From Alphaproteobacteria bacterium HT1-32 (GTDB taxonomy: Bacteria > Pseudomonadota > Alphaproteobacteria > Rhodospirillales > HT1-32), in NCBI GenBank assembly GCA_009649675.1, contig WJPL01000005.1, forward strand, positions 1 to 64,000: a stretch of DNA of 64,000 bases, written 5' to 3'. This document shows positions 53,530-62,869 of this stretch, piece after piece. Numbering within the stretch: the stretch's first letter is position 1; the number at the start of each line of letters is the position of its first letter. Both the position numbers and the translations under genes were made by a program. The notes under the pieces were generated by a model. It searched no databases, was not told the DNA's origin, and saw nothing but the letters and a program-made list of their open reading frames with translations.

Positions 53530-55054
53530 CGCACTGTTCCTGGGTCTCTCGGCAATTCTGGAATGGCAGAATATTCTCGCGATGGCGGCGGGTGTGATCG
53601 GCGGTGTTCTGGCCGGTGCAGTGCCGGGTCTCTCTGCAACGATGGCGGTGGCCCTGCTGTTACCGTTGACCTATGGCCTGTCCCCCCTGTTTGCCCTCGG
53701 TCTGATGGCCGGGATGCATAACGGGGCGGCATATGGTGGCTCGATCCCGGCAATTCTGCTGCGCATACCCGGCACGCCGGCAGCGGTAGCGACGACATTT
53801 GATGGCTATCCGCTTGCCCGGTCGGGACGGGTTGCTCATGCGCTGAAAGTGTCGGTTCTGTCTTCGGCTGTGGGTGGTGTCGTCAGTGCGATTGCGCTGA
53901 TGCTGATTGCGCCACCACTGGCGGATATTGCGCTGCGGTTTGGCCCGCCCGAGATTTTCTGGGTCAGTGTCTTCGGGGTTGCGAGTACAGCAGTGCTGAT
54001 GGGTAAAGACCCGGTAAAGGGAATGATGGCGGGGTGTATCGGTCTGTTTCTCGGTATGATTGGTCTCGATCATGTCACCGGAGTTGACCGTTTCACATTT
54101 GGCCTGATCGAGTTGTCCGGCGGGTTGCCCCTGCCAATCGTCTTGATGGCGCTGTTTGGTGTTCCTGCGGCCTGGATGATGGCGGAAAAGGCACCGGGAG
54201 CGGGTCTCGATGTTGGTGGTCTTGACCTGAAACGGGAAGGCGACCGGCTGCGGGACTGGCCGTGGCGGGATATTCTGCCGGCCTGGCTGCGGGGAAGCTC
54301 AATCGGTGTCTTCATCGGTATTCTGCCCGGACTTGGCGGTGCCGTGTCCAGCATCGTTGCCTATGGCTCCCAGAAACAGGCATCGAAAGATCCGGACAGT
54401 TTCGGGAAAGGCAATACATCCGGTGTCGCGGTCGCAGAATGCGCCAACAATGCAGATAATGCGGCCTCCATGATCCCGGCTCTGACCCTGGGTATCCCGG
54501 GAAGTGGTGTGGCGGCTATCGTGCTTGCCGGGCTGCTGATTCACGGATTTGAATCCGGGCCGCAATTATTCACTGACCATGCGGAAACGGTGTTCGGTTA
54601 TATCTGGGCGATGATGTTCACATCCATCATGCTGATTCTGATCGGTGGCGGACTTGCGACCAGACTGTTTGCGCAGGTACTGCGCACACCACCGATGATC
54701 ATGATGCCGATTGTCGTGGGGCTCGCCGTTATCGGCACCTACACCTATGAAAACAATATCTTCAACGTCTACCTGCTGTTTGGGCTGGGCTTTCTGGGGT
54801 ATGCGCTGGACCGGCTCTCGTTTCCGGTGGCGCCGGTTATCCTCGGCCTGTTTCTGGGGCCAAAGATTGAATACAACCTGCGGGTCTCTCTGCTGATCTC
54901 ACAGGATGATCCTTCAATCTTCTGGACGCGCCCGATTTCCATCGGGTTTGCGCTGGCTACCATTCTGGTCATCTTTTATCCGCTGTTTCGTAATGGTGCG
55001 GCTTCTCTCTGCCGGTCATGGAAAGCAGGGCGCGCAGCCCGCCAGCCGAGATAG
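53522..55054 (+). CDS. TctA large permease subunit, second TTT system
   Basis: 510 residues, about 12 membrane segments; conserved GAVPGLSATMAVALLLP and MIPALTLGIPGSGVAAIVL blocks. ATG 53522 is preferred over GTG 53516 because of the ATGTTTGA overlap with tctB. It completes the transporter started at 52052. Confidence 0.94.
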   Translation: MFDALFLGLSAILEWQNILAMAAGVIGGVLAGAVPGLSATMAVALLLPLTYGLSPLFALGLMAGMHNGAAYGGSIPAILLRIPGTPAAVATTFDGYPLARSGRVAHALKVSVLSSAVGGVVSAIALMLIAPPLADIALRFGPPEIFWVSVFGVASTAVLMGKDPVKGMMAGCIGLFLGMIGLDHVTGVDRFTFGLIELSGGLPLPIVLMALFGVPAAWMMAEKAPGAGLDVGGLDLKREGDRLRDWPWRDILPAWLRGSSIGVFIGILPGLGGAVSSIVAYGSQKQASKDPDSFGKGNTSGVAVAECANNADNAASMIPALTLGIPGSGVAAIVLAGLLIHGFESGPQLFTDHAETVFGYIWAMMFTSIMLILIGGGLATRLFAQVLRTPPMIMMPIVVGLAVIGTYTYENNIFNVYLLFGLGFLGYALDRLSFPVAPVILGLFLGPKIEYNLRVSLLISQDDPSIFWTRPISIGFALATILVIFYPLFRNGAASLCRSWKAGRAARQPR

Positions 55055-55059
55055 TTCAG

Positions 55060-55950
55060 ATGGATGGACAGGAAATGAAAGATAACAAGGTGAAAAAGAG
55101 CGTTGCCAGACCACCCCGGAAATCGGGCCGGGGGCGTACCGCTGCCTTGTCTGAGGAGCGTCGGGATCAGCTGAACCGTTATCTTCACCGGCAGCTTGCC
55201 CGTGACAGCAAGAGCGGGCCGAAACATCAGCGTCTGCAGACAGCAGTTGTCGCTGCCATATCCGAAGGCGTTCTGACCGCCGGGGATCAGCTGCCGTCGG
55301 AACCTGAGATTGCGACCGGTGTCGGGCTTAGCCTCGGGACGGTAAGACGCTGTCTGACGCAGCTTGCGAATGACGGCGTGGTGTCACGGGAACATGGCCG
55401 GGGGACATTCATTTCCGGTGTGACGCTGACGGAGAACGAAGTCTGGCATATGCGCTTTCTCGAAGATGACCTGGTGACGGTAAGACCGATTTATCAGCGT
55501 ATTCTCGGGCGTGAGATTCTTCGGGAGACCGGGCCCTGGAGTGAGCATCTCGGCCAGAGCGAAGAGGGTTATGTTCGTGTCCGGCGGGCCGTCAATGTCG
55601 ACAGCCTGTTCGTCTGCCACAGTGATTTTTATCTCCGGGGTGACCATTACAGCCGCGTTCTCGACCTTGATCCCCACGAGATTGAGAGCGTTGGTCTGAA
55701 ACATGTACTGCGGCTTTATTTCAATGTGTCGATCACGCGGGTGCAGAAGATATCGCAGATTCTGCCAACCCCTGATGATGTGACGCCGGTGATTGGCGTT
55801 CAGCCGGGACATCCGGCGCAGCGCGTTGAGATTCGCGGGTTTGCTCATGACAATCAGCCCGTTTCCTATCAGGTCATCTGGATACCGCCAACTGCGGTGC
55901 CGCTTGACCTGTCCGGACCTGTCTCCATGCCGTCTGCGGTCAAAGCATGA
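55060..55950 (+). CDS. GntR/UTRA-type regulator
   Basis: 296 residues: basic N-terminal region, GntR winged HTH (about 55-120; LPSEPEIATGVGLSLGTVRRCL, REHGRGTFIS) and a UTRA effector domain (about 140-280). ATG 55060 is five bases after the tctA stop; ATG 55075 is an alternative. It is the only dedicated regulator inside the phthalate-type cluster and a candidate for binding the TTAGA-type palindromes at 58416 and 61711. Confidence 0.87.
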   Translation: MDGQEMKDNKVKKSVARPPRKSGRGRTAALSEERRDQLNRYLHRQLARDSKSGPKHQRLQTAVVAAISEGVLTAGDQLPSEPEIATGVGLSLGTVRRCLTQLANDGVVSREHGRGTFISGVTLTENEVWHMRFLEDDLVTVRPIYQRILGREILRETGPWSEHLGQSEEGYVRVRRAVNVDSLFVCHSDFYLRGDHYSRVLDLDPHEIESVGLKHVLRLYFNVSITRVQKISQILPTPDDVTPVIGVQPGHPAQRVEIRGFAHDNQPVSYQVIWIPPTAVPLDLSGPVSMPSAVKA

Positions 55951-56013
55951 TGGTCTGAAGTCTGATCGCCCGGCATTTCATGTCGTTGTCTTGTTATCTG
56001 GAGGATATTTCTG

Positions 56014-57093
56014 ATGCCTAAACAATTCCGTCTCTGGGGTACCTGCTGTGCCCATGTTGCCTCTGACTTGCAGTTTGGCCGGGAAAGTCTGGCGGATGCT
56101 TTCCGGCAATCTGAACAGGGTGGCGATGAGGGCGGCCCGGCTTTTGACTGGGATATCGCGGTTAATCTCGGCGATTTCAGCGGCGCACGCTACAATACGC
56201 CGGTGGATGAGGAAGGCGAAGAGATTGTCCGTCAGTTCTCTGCCCTGCAAAAGCATAAGCGTGAACAGATTTACACAGTCTGCGGCAACCATGACCGCAA
56301 TGCCCCGGATGACGATGAAGCCTGGTGGTTTCAGAAGTGGATTGATCCGATGGGCGAGAATACGGCGTTCTCAGGTGTTGACCGGTCTGCCTATCCTTAT
56401 CCGGTTGAGGGGACCTGGGAGCGATACAGCTTCCGGGCGGGAAACCTGCTGTTTCTGATGATGAGTGACATCAATGAAAGTTCGCTGCCGAAAGGCCGGG
56501 GTGAGCTTGGGGGCTGTCCGTCCGGTGTGGTGCGTCAGGAAACCTTCGACTGGTGGAAGGACATGGTTGAGAAGCATCGTGATGACTGCATCATCATTAC
56601 GTCGCATCACTATGTGCTGAAAAATACCACGGTTGCATCCGGCCCCTGGGAAGGGTTCCGGAAGGATGAGGATGGCAACTGGGCGATGGAATATCACCGT
56701 TACTACAAGGAAGCCTCACCCGAGGGGGCGTCCTATCTTCACTGGGTTGGTCATAAACCGGATTCCGGACAGTTTGAAACTGTCCTTGAGAAACATCCCG
56801 GTTCTTCAGACCTGTGGCTTGGCGGACATACCCATTCAGACCCGGATGACCGGCGGGGCGGCAAATCGCATGTCGAGCGGAGATGGAATACAAATTTCGT
56901 CAATGTCTCGGCACTGACCCGGTATCATGCAGAACTGCATTCACGCCCCATTAGCCGTCTTTTCACCTTTACCGAAGGCAGCGACGAGGTGCGTGTTCAG
57001 TGCTATCTGCATACATCTGAACACGCTCCTCAGGGCTGGTATGACAAGGTTGAGCAGACGCTGAAACTGTCGAAACCCTTCATCGCGCCATAA
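56014..57093 (+). CDS. calcineurin-like metallophosphoesterase
   Basis: 359 residues with metallophosphoesterase motifs: NLGDFSG, CGNHDRN, TSHHYV and LGGHTHSD. The first Asp-x-His motif is less obvious (CCAHVASDLQFG). No signal peptide, so cytoplasmic. It sits between GntR and the Rieske oxygenase, 63 bp after gntR. A phosphoesterase has no known step in phthalate breakdown; it may process a CoA- or phospho-derivative, or be unrelated. Confidence 0.85.
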   Translation: MPKQFRLWGTCCAHVASDLQFGRESLADAFRQSEQGGDEGGPAFDWDIAVNLGDFSGARYNTPVDEEGEEIVRQFSALQKHKREQIYTVCGNHDRNAPDDDEAWWFQKWIDPMGENTAFSGVDRSAYPYPVEGTWERYSFRAGNLLFLMMSDINESSLPKGRGELGGCPSGVVRQETFDWWKDMVEKHRDDCIIITSHHYVLKNTTVASGPWEGFRKDEDGNWAMEYHRYYKEASPEGASYLHWVGHKPDSGQFETVLEKHPGSSDLWLGGHTHSDPDDRRGGKSHVERRWNTNFVNVSALTRYHAELHSRPISRLFTFTEGSDEVRVQCYLHTSEHAPQGWYDKVEQTLKLSKPFIAP

Positions 57094-57104
57094 TACGGGT
57101 GTGA

Positions 57105-58382
57105 CTATTCCGCTGCCTGACTGTGGCTGACCTTGGTTCGCCAGTCGACTTCCTTCGGTAAGACTTCCTGATAGGAGGCGATGCTGGTATGGGCCGGGAC
57201 ATCCGGCCCGACACCGAGTGCCTTGCCGGTTTCGGCGAACTCGCGGGCGGCATCAACCATCAGGCGGCGAAATTCGACGATCGCCATGTCCGAGGCACCA
57301 AGTGTGTCATGGCTGCGATCAACAATCGGGCCCATACCGACCCACATCGAGATATCCTGATTGGGAATCCCCATGATGCCGGTGGTGCTGTCACCCTTCA
57401 TGGCTTCGCGGTCCTGCCGGAAGTTGTTCTGCAGGTTGCGGACCGGGGTCCAGTCTTCATGCAGATCGACACCCGGTTCGGCATGGCAGAATTTGCGCCA
57501 GTCATCGGTCTTGATGCAGGTTTCCGGATTTCCCCAGGCGATGAAATAGAACATCGTGTTCTCGTCATCCATCGGCACATTGATACTGGTGATGTTGTAG
57601 AGATTGTTCGGGGGAATCAGCGAGATGAAGGGGGCGACATACTGCGTGACCCGGATGTAGTTATGAGTTGCAGCCTTCTTGATCGGACGGCGGATCGCCG
57701 CGTAATGGAAGCCATAGGGCGTGCGTTCGATCTGCATGCGCGGTGAACGGTCGGTCGATGGCCGGTACCAGCTTTTGTCATCGGCCGCAGCGCCATCGAC
57801 GCGGGCCGGTTTCATGTCGGAATGGTGCAGTGATGAAGAATGGGCGGAATCGATCTGTCCTTCTTCGATCTGTGCCCAGTTGCAGGGGATGCTGATCTTC
57901 AGAATACTGACCTGAACATCGTCACTGGGTGCAAAGGGCGGGCGCTGAAATTCAGGCATTTCTTCTGCCGGGCCGATATAGGCCCAGACGAATCCGCCAC
58001 ATTCCTGCACCGGATAGCTGTTATGTTTGACCTTGTCCTTGAGGTTGCTCTCCGGCGGCTCTGACGCCATCTCGGTGACGTTGCCCTCAACATCGAACTT
58101 CCAGCCATGATAGAGGCAGCGCAGACCGCACTCTTCGTTGCGGCCGAGATAAAGCAGCGCACCACGATGCGGGCAATGGCCGTCCATGACACCAAGCTTA
58201 CCCTCGCTGTTACGGAAGGCGACCAGCTCTTCACCGAGAATACGCAGGCGTACCGGTGCGCCATCCGGCTCGGCCACTTCTTCTGACATGCAGACCGGAA
58301 TCCAGTGGCGTTTCATCAACTCACCCATGGGTGCCTTGTTTTCCACCCGACACAGCAGATCGTTTTCTTCTTTCGTGAGCAT
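57105..58382 (-). CDS. Rieske oxygenase alpha subunit (phthalate 4,5-dioxygenase type)
   Basis: 425 residues. Rieske centre: C70-x-H72 and C89-x2-H92 with the surrounding CPHRGALLYLG and CLYHGWKF. The mononuclear iron site follows in EEGQIDSAHSSSLHHSD (H181, H186). Single-component alpha subunits of this length are of the phthalate 4,5-dioxygenase/vanillate demethylase group. Reductase, dehydrogenase and decarboxylase genes of the phthalate route lie divergently next to it. Start ATG 58382. Substrate: phthalate or a close analogue (inference from the cluster). Confidence 0.9.
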   Translation of the reverse strand: MLTKEENDLLCRVENKAPMGELMKRHWIPVCMSEEVAEPDGAPVRLRILGEELVAFRNSEGKLGVMDGHCPHRGALLYLGRNEECGLRCLYHGWKFDVEGNVTEMASEPPESNLKDKVKHNSYPVQECGGFVWAYIGPAEEMPEFQRPPFAPSDDVQVSILKISIPCNWAQIEEGQIDSAHSSSLHHSDMKPARVDGAAADDKSWYRPSTDRSPRMQIERTPYGFHYAAIRRPIKKAATHNYIRVTQYVAPFISLIPPNNLYNITSINVPMDDENTMFYFIAWGNPETCIKTDDWRKFCHAEPGVDLHEDWTPVRNLQNNFRQDREAMKGDSTTGIMGIPNQDISMWVGMGPIVDRSHDTLGASDMAIVEFRRLMVDAAREFAETGKALGVGPDVPAHTSIASYQEVLPKEVDWRTKVSHSQAAE

Positions 58383-58415
58383 GACCGGTCCTCCCGCTTG
58401 TTTTTTCTAATATCG

Positions 58416-58427
58416 TTAGATATCTAA
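58416..58427. promoter_or_regulatory. palindrome in oxygenase/reductase divergent promoter
   Basis: TTAGATATCTAA, a perfect 12-bp palindrome within GTTAGATATCTAAGAAAAAT. A near copy (CTTAGACATCTAAG) is upstream of the TAXI-TRAP gene at 61711, with the match extending on the right side. Likely operator of the cluster regulator. Confidence 0.72.
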
Positions 58428-58495
58428 GAAAAATGTAGCGCAGTCGAAACCAGCCGTCTAGTATGTTTTGCAGGCCACAGAGAGGGCCGGTGCGG

Positions 58496-59473
58496 ATGGC
58501 TGATAAACAGCAGGACCAGGGAATAGAAAACGTCATAATGCTTGATCTGAAAGTTGCTGAAAAACGCCGGCTTGCCGAAGGCATCTGGCTGTTTGATCTG
58601 GTTCATCCTGAAGGTAATGACTTGCCGCCTTTCACTGCGGGCGGGCACATTCCGGTGCGTACACCGTCTGGTGCGATGCGCCATTATTCGCTCAGCAACA
58701 ACCCGTCAGAGCGGCACCGTTATCAGATTGCAGTGAAGCATGAACCGAACAGTCGTGGCGGTTCCCGGTCAATGGTTGAAGAGACGGCGGTCGGGGACCT
58801 GTTGTCGGTTGATGAGCCGGGAAACGACTTTCCGCTTGGTGATGCTCCAGACTATCTGCTGATTGCAGGTGGTATCGGCATCACACCAATTCTGGCGATG
58901 GCCCGACAACTGACAGATCAGGGTAAAAGCTTTCATCTCGTCTATTGCAGCCGGTCGGCGGATCAGGCCGGGTTTCTGGATGTGCTGAATTCTGACGCGG
59001 TCAACGGCAAGATTACCATCCATCACGATGACGGCGATCCGGATGCTGTCTACGACTTCTGGGATTTGCTGGAGACACCGTCAAAGACGCATGTTTATTG
59101 TTGTGGCCCTAAACCTCTGATGGAAGAGATTCTGGGGATGACCGGGCACTGGCCTGAATCGGCCATTCATTTTGAAGATTTCTCGCCGGTCGAGCGTACC
59201 CGTGCCGAAGATAAGGCGTTCAGCGTTACCCTTGCGAAGTCTGGCCAGAGGGTTGAAGTGGCGGCAGACCAGACAATTCTTGAGGCGCTGCGTGAGGCTG
59301 GATTCAAGACAGTTTCTTCCTGTGAGAGTGGCACCTGTGGCACCTGCAAGACGGGTTTGCTGGAAGGTCAGGCGGACCATCGCGATATGGTGCTGATGGA
59401 TGAAGAAAAGTCGGGCCAGATCATGATCTGTGTTTCCCGGTCAACTGACGGAGATCTGGTCCTTGATCTCTGA
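58496..59473 (+). CDS. PDR/VanB-type oxygenase reductase (phthalate dioxygenase reductase)
   Basis: 325 residues: FMN domain with R62-H-Y-S65, NAD domain with GGIGITP (125-131) and C-terminal plant-type 2Fe-2S domain with C276, C281, C284 and C312 (C-x4-C-x2-C-x27-C). This FMN-NAD-ferredoxin order is that of phthalate dioxygenase reductase. It passes electrons from NADH to the Rieske oxygenase encoded divergently. Confidence 0.93.
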   Translation: MADKQQDQGIENVIMLDLKVAEKRRLAEGIWLFDLVHPEGNDLPPFTAGGHIPVRTPSGAMRHYSLSNNPSERHRYQIAVKHEPNSRGGSRSMVEETAVGDLLSVDEPGNDFPLGDAPDYLLIAGGIGITPILAMARQLTDQGKSFHLVYCSRSADQAGFLDVLNSDAVNGKITIHHDDGDPDAVYDFWDLLETPSKTHVYCCGPKPLMEEILGMTGHWPESAIHFEDFSPVERTRAEDKAFSVTLAKSGQRVEVAADQTILEALREAGFKTVSSCESGTCGTCKTGLLEGQADHRDMVLMDEEKSGQIMICVSRSTDGDLVLDL

Positions 59474-60671
59474 TACGCCGGTGCGGCTGGGCGTGGCTGG
59501 TCTGGGGCGTGCCTTCATGCTGATGCTGCCGACGTTTCGCAATGATCCCAGAGTGCGGCTGACGGCCTGTGCTGCGCCGCGTCTGTCTTCTCGGGAGACA
59601 TTCCTCCGCGATTTCGGGGGCAGGGCGCATGATACGGTTGAAGCTCTCGCCGAAGACCCGTCCGTTGATGCCATCTATATCGCGACACCGCACCAGATGC
59701 ACCGTGCTCATGCTGAAGCGGCGCTGGCCGCAGGCAAGCATGTGCTGCTGGACAAGCCGCTCTGCGTTGATCTGGAAGATGGCCTTGCCATCGCAAAAGC
59801 GGCGCGGGAAGCCGGGCGTCATGTCATCGTCGGACCAAGTCACAGCTTTGACCCGCAGGTATTGCTGGCGCGTGAACTCATTGAAAGTGGCCGGTTTGGC
59901 GATGTCCGGATGATCCATGCGTTCAATTATACAGATTTCCTGTACCGGCCCCGGCGACCGGAAGAGCTTGATACGGCCGAAGGTGGCGGGGTGCTGTTCA
60001 GTCAGGGTGTTCATCAGATTGATATTGTCAGGCTGCTGGGTGGCGGACTGGTCCGTTCCGTCCGGGCCTCGACCGGGAAATGGGATGCTGGCCGTCCAAC
60101 CGAATGCGCTTACTCGGCTCACCTGACTTTTGCGTCAGGGGCATTCGCGTCGCTGACCTATTCGGGCTTTGCGCATTTCGACAGCGATGAATATTGCGGC
60201 TGGGTGGGTGAACTGGGTCGCGACAAGAATCCCGACTGCTATGGTGCGGCGCGCAAGGCGCTGGCGGCGGGCCTGTCGCCAGAGCAGGAATCTGCGCTGA
60301 AGTCGACACGTACGTACGGCAGCGCCGGTGAAGATCCATTACCGCGGCATAACGAACATTTCGGGTCTGTCATTGTCAGCTGTGACGGGGCGGACCTGCG
60401 GCTGACACCGGATGGCCTGTGGATATACGGGCATACAGAGCGGGAGTTCCTGCCCCTCCCGGTGACGGATGTGCCGCGCCGGACAGTCATCGATGCCCTG
60501 TATCAGGCAGTCATGAATAACCATCCGCCGGTTCAGACGGCAGAGTGGGGTCTGGCCAGTCTTGAACTTTGCCACGCCATTCTGGAATCGGCATCGGCCG
60601 CGCGCGAAATTGAACTGAAACATCAGACGCCGGTGCTGCCGGCAGCGAACAGGGAGGACAGAAATGAGTAA
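59463..60671 (+). CDS. Gfo/Idh/MocA-family dehydrogenase (Pht4-like)
   Basis: 402 residues: Rossmann motif GVAGLGRAF and the family EKP-like motif in LLDKPLC, then the substrate domain (GGGVLFSQGVHQIDIVR). Pht4 of Pseudomonas, which oxidises phthalate dihydrodiol to 4,5-dihydroxyphthalate, belongs to this family. TTG 59463 is chosen, with GGAG nine bases upstream; it overlaps the reductase stop by 11 bp. The stop overlaps the next gene by 8 bp. Confidence 0.88.
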   Translation: MISDTPVRLGVAGLGRAFMLMLPTFRNDPRVRLTACAAPRLSSRETFLRDFGGRAHDTVEALAEDPSVDAIYIATPHQMHRAHAEAALAAGKHVLLDKPLCVDLEDGLAIAKAAREAGRHVIVGPSHSFDPQVLLARELIESGRFGDVRMIHAFNYTDFLYRPRRPEELDTAEGGGVLFSQGVHQIDIVRLLGGGLVRSVRASTGKWDAGRPTECAYSAHLTFASGAFASLTYSGFAHFDSDEYCGWVGELGRDKNPDCYGAARKALAAGLSPEQESALKSTRTYGSAGEDPLPRHNEHFGSVIVSCDGADLRLTPDGLWIYGHTEREFLPLPVTDVPRRTVIDALYQAVMNNHPPVQTAEWGLASLELCHAILESASAAREIELKHQTPVLPAANREDRNE

Positions 60672-61656
60672 GCTGACATTGTCGATTGCCATGGGTGACT
60701 ATGACCGTACCCGGGCCATTCATGACGGACGGGTGCAGATCGACGGGGTTGACCCGGTGACCATGCTGCAGGTGCCGGAGGAAATGTTTTTCCGGGCTTT
60801 CCGTCATCACGCCTATGACGCTTCCGAGATTTCCTTCTCGTCCTATGTTGTCAGCCTGACCCGCCCGGATCCGCATTACATTGCCATCCCGGTCTTTCTG
60901 TCCCGGGCCTTCCGGCATACGTCGATCTATATCAACACGGAAAAAGGCATCACCAAACCGCAGGACCTGAAGGGTCGCCGTATCGGGATTGCTGAATACC
61001 AGCTGACCGCAAATGTCTGGGTCCGGGCAATTCTGGATGATGAATATGGCGTCAAACCGTCGGATGTGACCTGGGTGCGGGGCGGCATGGATACGCCCGG
61101 CCGGCCAGAGAAACTGAAACTCGATCTGCCATCGGATATCAGGATCGAACAGGCTCCGGAAGGGGCAACCCTGAATGCAATGCTGGCGGCGGGCGAGATT
61201 GATGCCTTTGTCGGGCCGCGCTGGCCACGGGCCTTCAATGAAGGTGATCCACGGGTCGGTCGCCTGTTCCCGGATACGGTCGCCGTGGCTGAAGATTACT
61301 ATCGCCGGACAAAGCTGTTTCCGGTCATGCACCTGCTTGGCCTGCGCCGCAGCCTGGCTGACGAACATCCCTGGCTGCCGGGGGCATTGCTGAAAGCCTT
61401 CAACGCTTCAAAGGCGATGGCGCAGGAAGCTCTGGACGATACCTCGGCAACCAAGGTGACCATGCCCTTTGTCGAAGATAACCTGCAACGTGCAAGACAG
61501 CTCATCGGCAAGGACTTCTGGTCCTATGGAGTTGCCCCGAATCACGGGGTTCTCGACTATTTTCTTGAGCAACATCACAGGCAGGGATTGTCGCCCCGGC
61601 GTGTGACGGTGGAGGAATTGTTCCATCCATCAACCTTCGAGGCTTACAGTTTGTAA
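60664..61656 (+). CDS. 4,5-dihydroxyphthalate decarboxylase-like protein (Pht5 family)
   Basis: 330 residues; the N terminus LTLSIAMGDYDRTRAIHDG and the FFRAFRHHAYDASE, FLSRAFRHTSIYI and GIAEYQLTANVWVRAIL blocks are typical of the family annotated as 4,5-dihydroxyphthalate decarboxylase. It would form protocatechuate. The fold resembles periplasmic-binding-protein type II, but there is no signal peptide, in keeping with an enzyme. Overlaps the dehydrogenase gene. Confidence 0.85.
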   Translation: MSKLTLSIAMGDYDRTRAIHDGRVQIDGVDPVTMLQVPEEMFFRAFRHHAYDASEISFSSYVVSLTRPDPHYIAIPVFLSRAFRHTSIYINTEKGITKPQDLKGRRIGIAEYQLTANVWVRAILDDEYGVKPSDVTWVRGGMDTPGRPEKLKLDLPSDIRIEQAPEGATLNAMLAAGEIDAFVGPRWPRAFNEGDPRVGRLFPDTVAVAEDYYRRTKLFPVMHLLGLRRSLADEHPWLPGALLKAFNASKAMAQEALDDTSATKVTMPFVEDNLQRARQLIGKDFWSYGVAPNHGVLDYFLEQHHRQGLSPRRVTVEELFHPSTFEAYSL

Positions 61657-61710
61657 GCCTGCATGGTCCCTAACGTTAATTGACAGGGACTCGGAACTGC
61701 ACTTAGAATA

Positions 61711-61724
61711 CTTAGACATCTAAG
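61711..61724. promoter_or_regulatory. palindrome upstream of the TAXI-TRAP gene
   Basis: CTTAGACATCTAAG, followed by AATAAT; matches the site at 58416 at all but two of 20 positions. A further half site ACTTAGAATA lies at 61701. It is 70 bp upstream of the TAXI start. Confidence 0.7.
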
Positions 61725-61793
61725 AATAATAATTACTCGCTATCAAAACTGGCGGGACTCTGATGTTCACGAACCACTGTCTGGGAGGACAAC

Positions 61794-62789
61794 ATGAACA
61801 AGACACTCCGGAATATCATGCTTGGTGCAACGGTCGCTGGCGGAATGGCTCTGGCCGTTCAGCCCGCACAGGCCGAATATAATCTGACGCTTTGTGGTGC
61901 GAGCCCGGGCGGTCTCTGGTCGCTGCTTGGCACCGGTGTCGACAATGCGGTGAAGGAATCCTTTCCGGGTTCGACGATCACCTATCAGACATCCGGCGGT
62001 GGTTTCGCCAACATCGTGCAGCTTGATCAGAAGAAATGTGATCTGGCGATCATTCATGATGCTGAGGTGAAAGCCGCCCTGTCCGGCAAAGAGCCGTTCA
62101 AGAGCCCGGTCGACAGCATGCGTACCCTTGCTGTCATGTACACCTGGGCGCCGCTGCAGCTCATCATGTCGAAAGACTACGCTGAGAAGAACGGCGTGAA
62201 GAGCATCGAAGATATCGCCGCGAAAAAGCTGCCGATCAATATTCTGCTCAACCGCCGCGGTAATGTGGTGAGTGACATCGGCGCATCCCTGCTGACCGCA
62301 GCCGGTGCCTCGGAAGAGAACATCAAGTCCTGGGGTGGCAGCGTTACCTATGCCGCGTCGAAAGAGCAGGGCGAACTGATGCGTGACCGTCGTGCCGATG
62401 CGATCCTGAATTCCCTGTTTGTTGGCCATCGCTCGATCAGCCAGCTGGCTTCGGCGATTGATCTGGCACTGATCCCGGTCGGCAAGGAAACCGCCGAAAA
62501 AGTCATGAAGGAATGGACCATCGGTGCATTCACCATTCCGTCCGATGCCTATGCATGGGCACCGAACGCAACGGACACCGTCACGGTTTCGGCCCAGCTT
62601 TTCGTCCGGGCGGATGCGGACCCGAAAATGGTCACCGACCTGACGGCGGCACTGCTGGATAATGCTGACAAGGTGGCTGGCGTCCATAAGGCGATGAGTG
62701 CACTGGATACCAAGCTGATGGCCTCCGCAACTGCGGCGCCTTATCACCCGGCTGCTGAAGCCGTCTATAAAGCCAAGGGTCTCCGGTAG
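61794..62789 (+). CDS. TAXI-family TRAP solute-binding protein
   Basis: 331 residues with a signal peptide (cleavage near AQA-EYNLTL) and the TAXI pattern (ASPGGLWSLLGTGVDNAV; TSGGGFANIVQL; DLAIIHDAEV). It presents a solute to the fused TRAP permease downstream. A 10-bp hairpin terminator separates the two. Shares a promoter palindrome with the phthalate-type genes, so an aromatic acid or related acid is the likely ligand. Confidence 0.9.
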   Translation: MNKTLRNIMLGATVAGGMALAVQPAQAEYNLTLCGASPGGLWSLLGTGVDNAVKESFPGSTITYQTSGGGFANIVQLDQKKCDLAIIHDAEVKAALSGKEPFKSPVDSMRTLAVMYTWAPLQLIMSKDYAEKNGVKSIEDIAAKKLPINILLNRRGNVVSDIGASLLTAAGASEENIKSWGGSVTYAASKEQGELMRDRRADAILNSLFVGHRSISQLASAIDLALIPVGKETAEKVMKEWTIGAFTIPSDAYAWAPNATDTVTVSAQLFVRADADPKMVTDLTAALLDNADKVAGVHKAMSALDTKLMASATAAPYHPAAEAVYKAKGLR

Positions 62790-62812
62790 ACTCTGATCAT
62801 CGTTGATCATTA

Positions 62813-62853
62813 CGGGCCGCATACAGACACTGATCTGATGCGGCCCGGTTTTT
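62813..62853 (+). terminator. partial terminator/attenuator between TAXI gene and permease
   Basis: CGGGCCGCAT (62813-62822) pairs with ATGCGGCCCG (62838-62847), 10 bp, followed by GTTTTT. It ends 16 bp before the permease GTG start, so it should let only part of the transcripts through. Confidence 0.85.
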
Positions 62854-62869
62854 CTGAAGGAATATAGCG

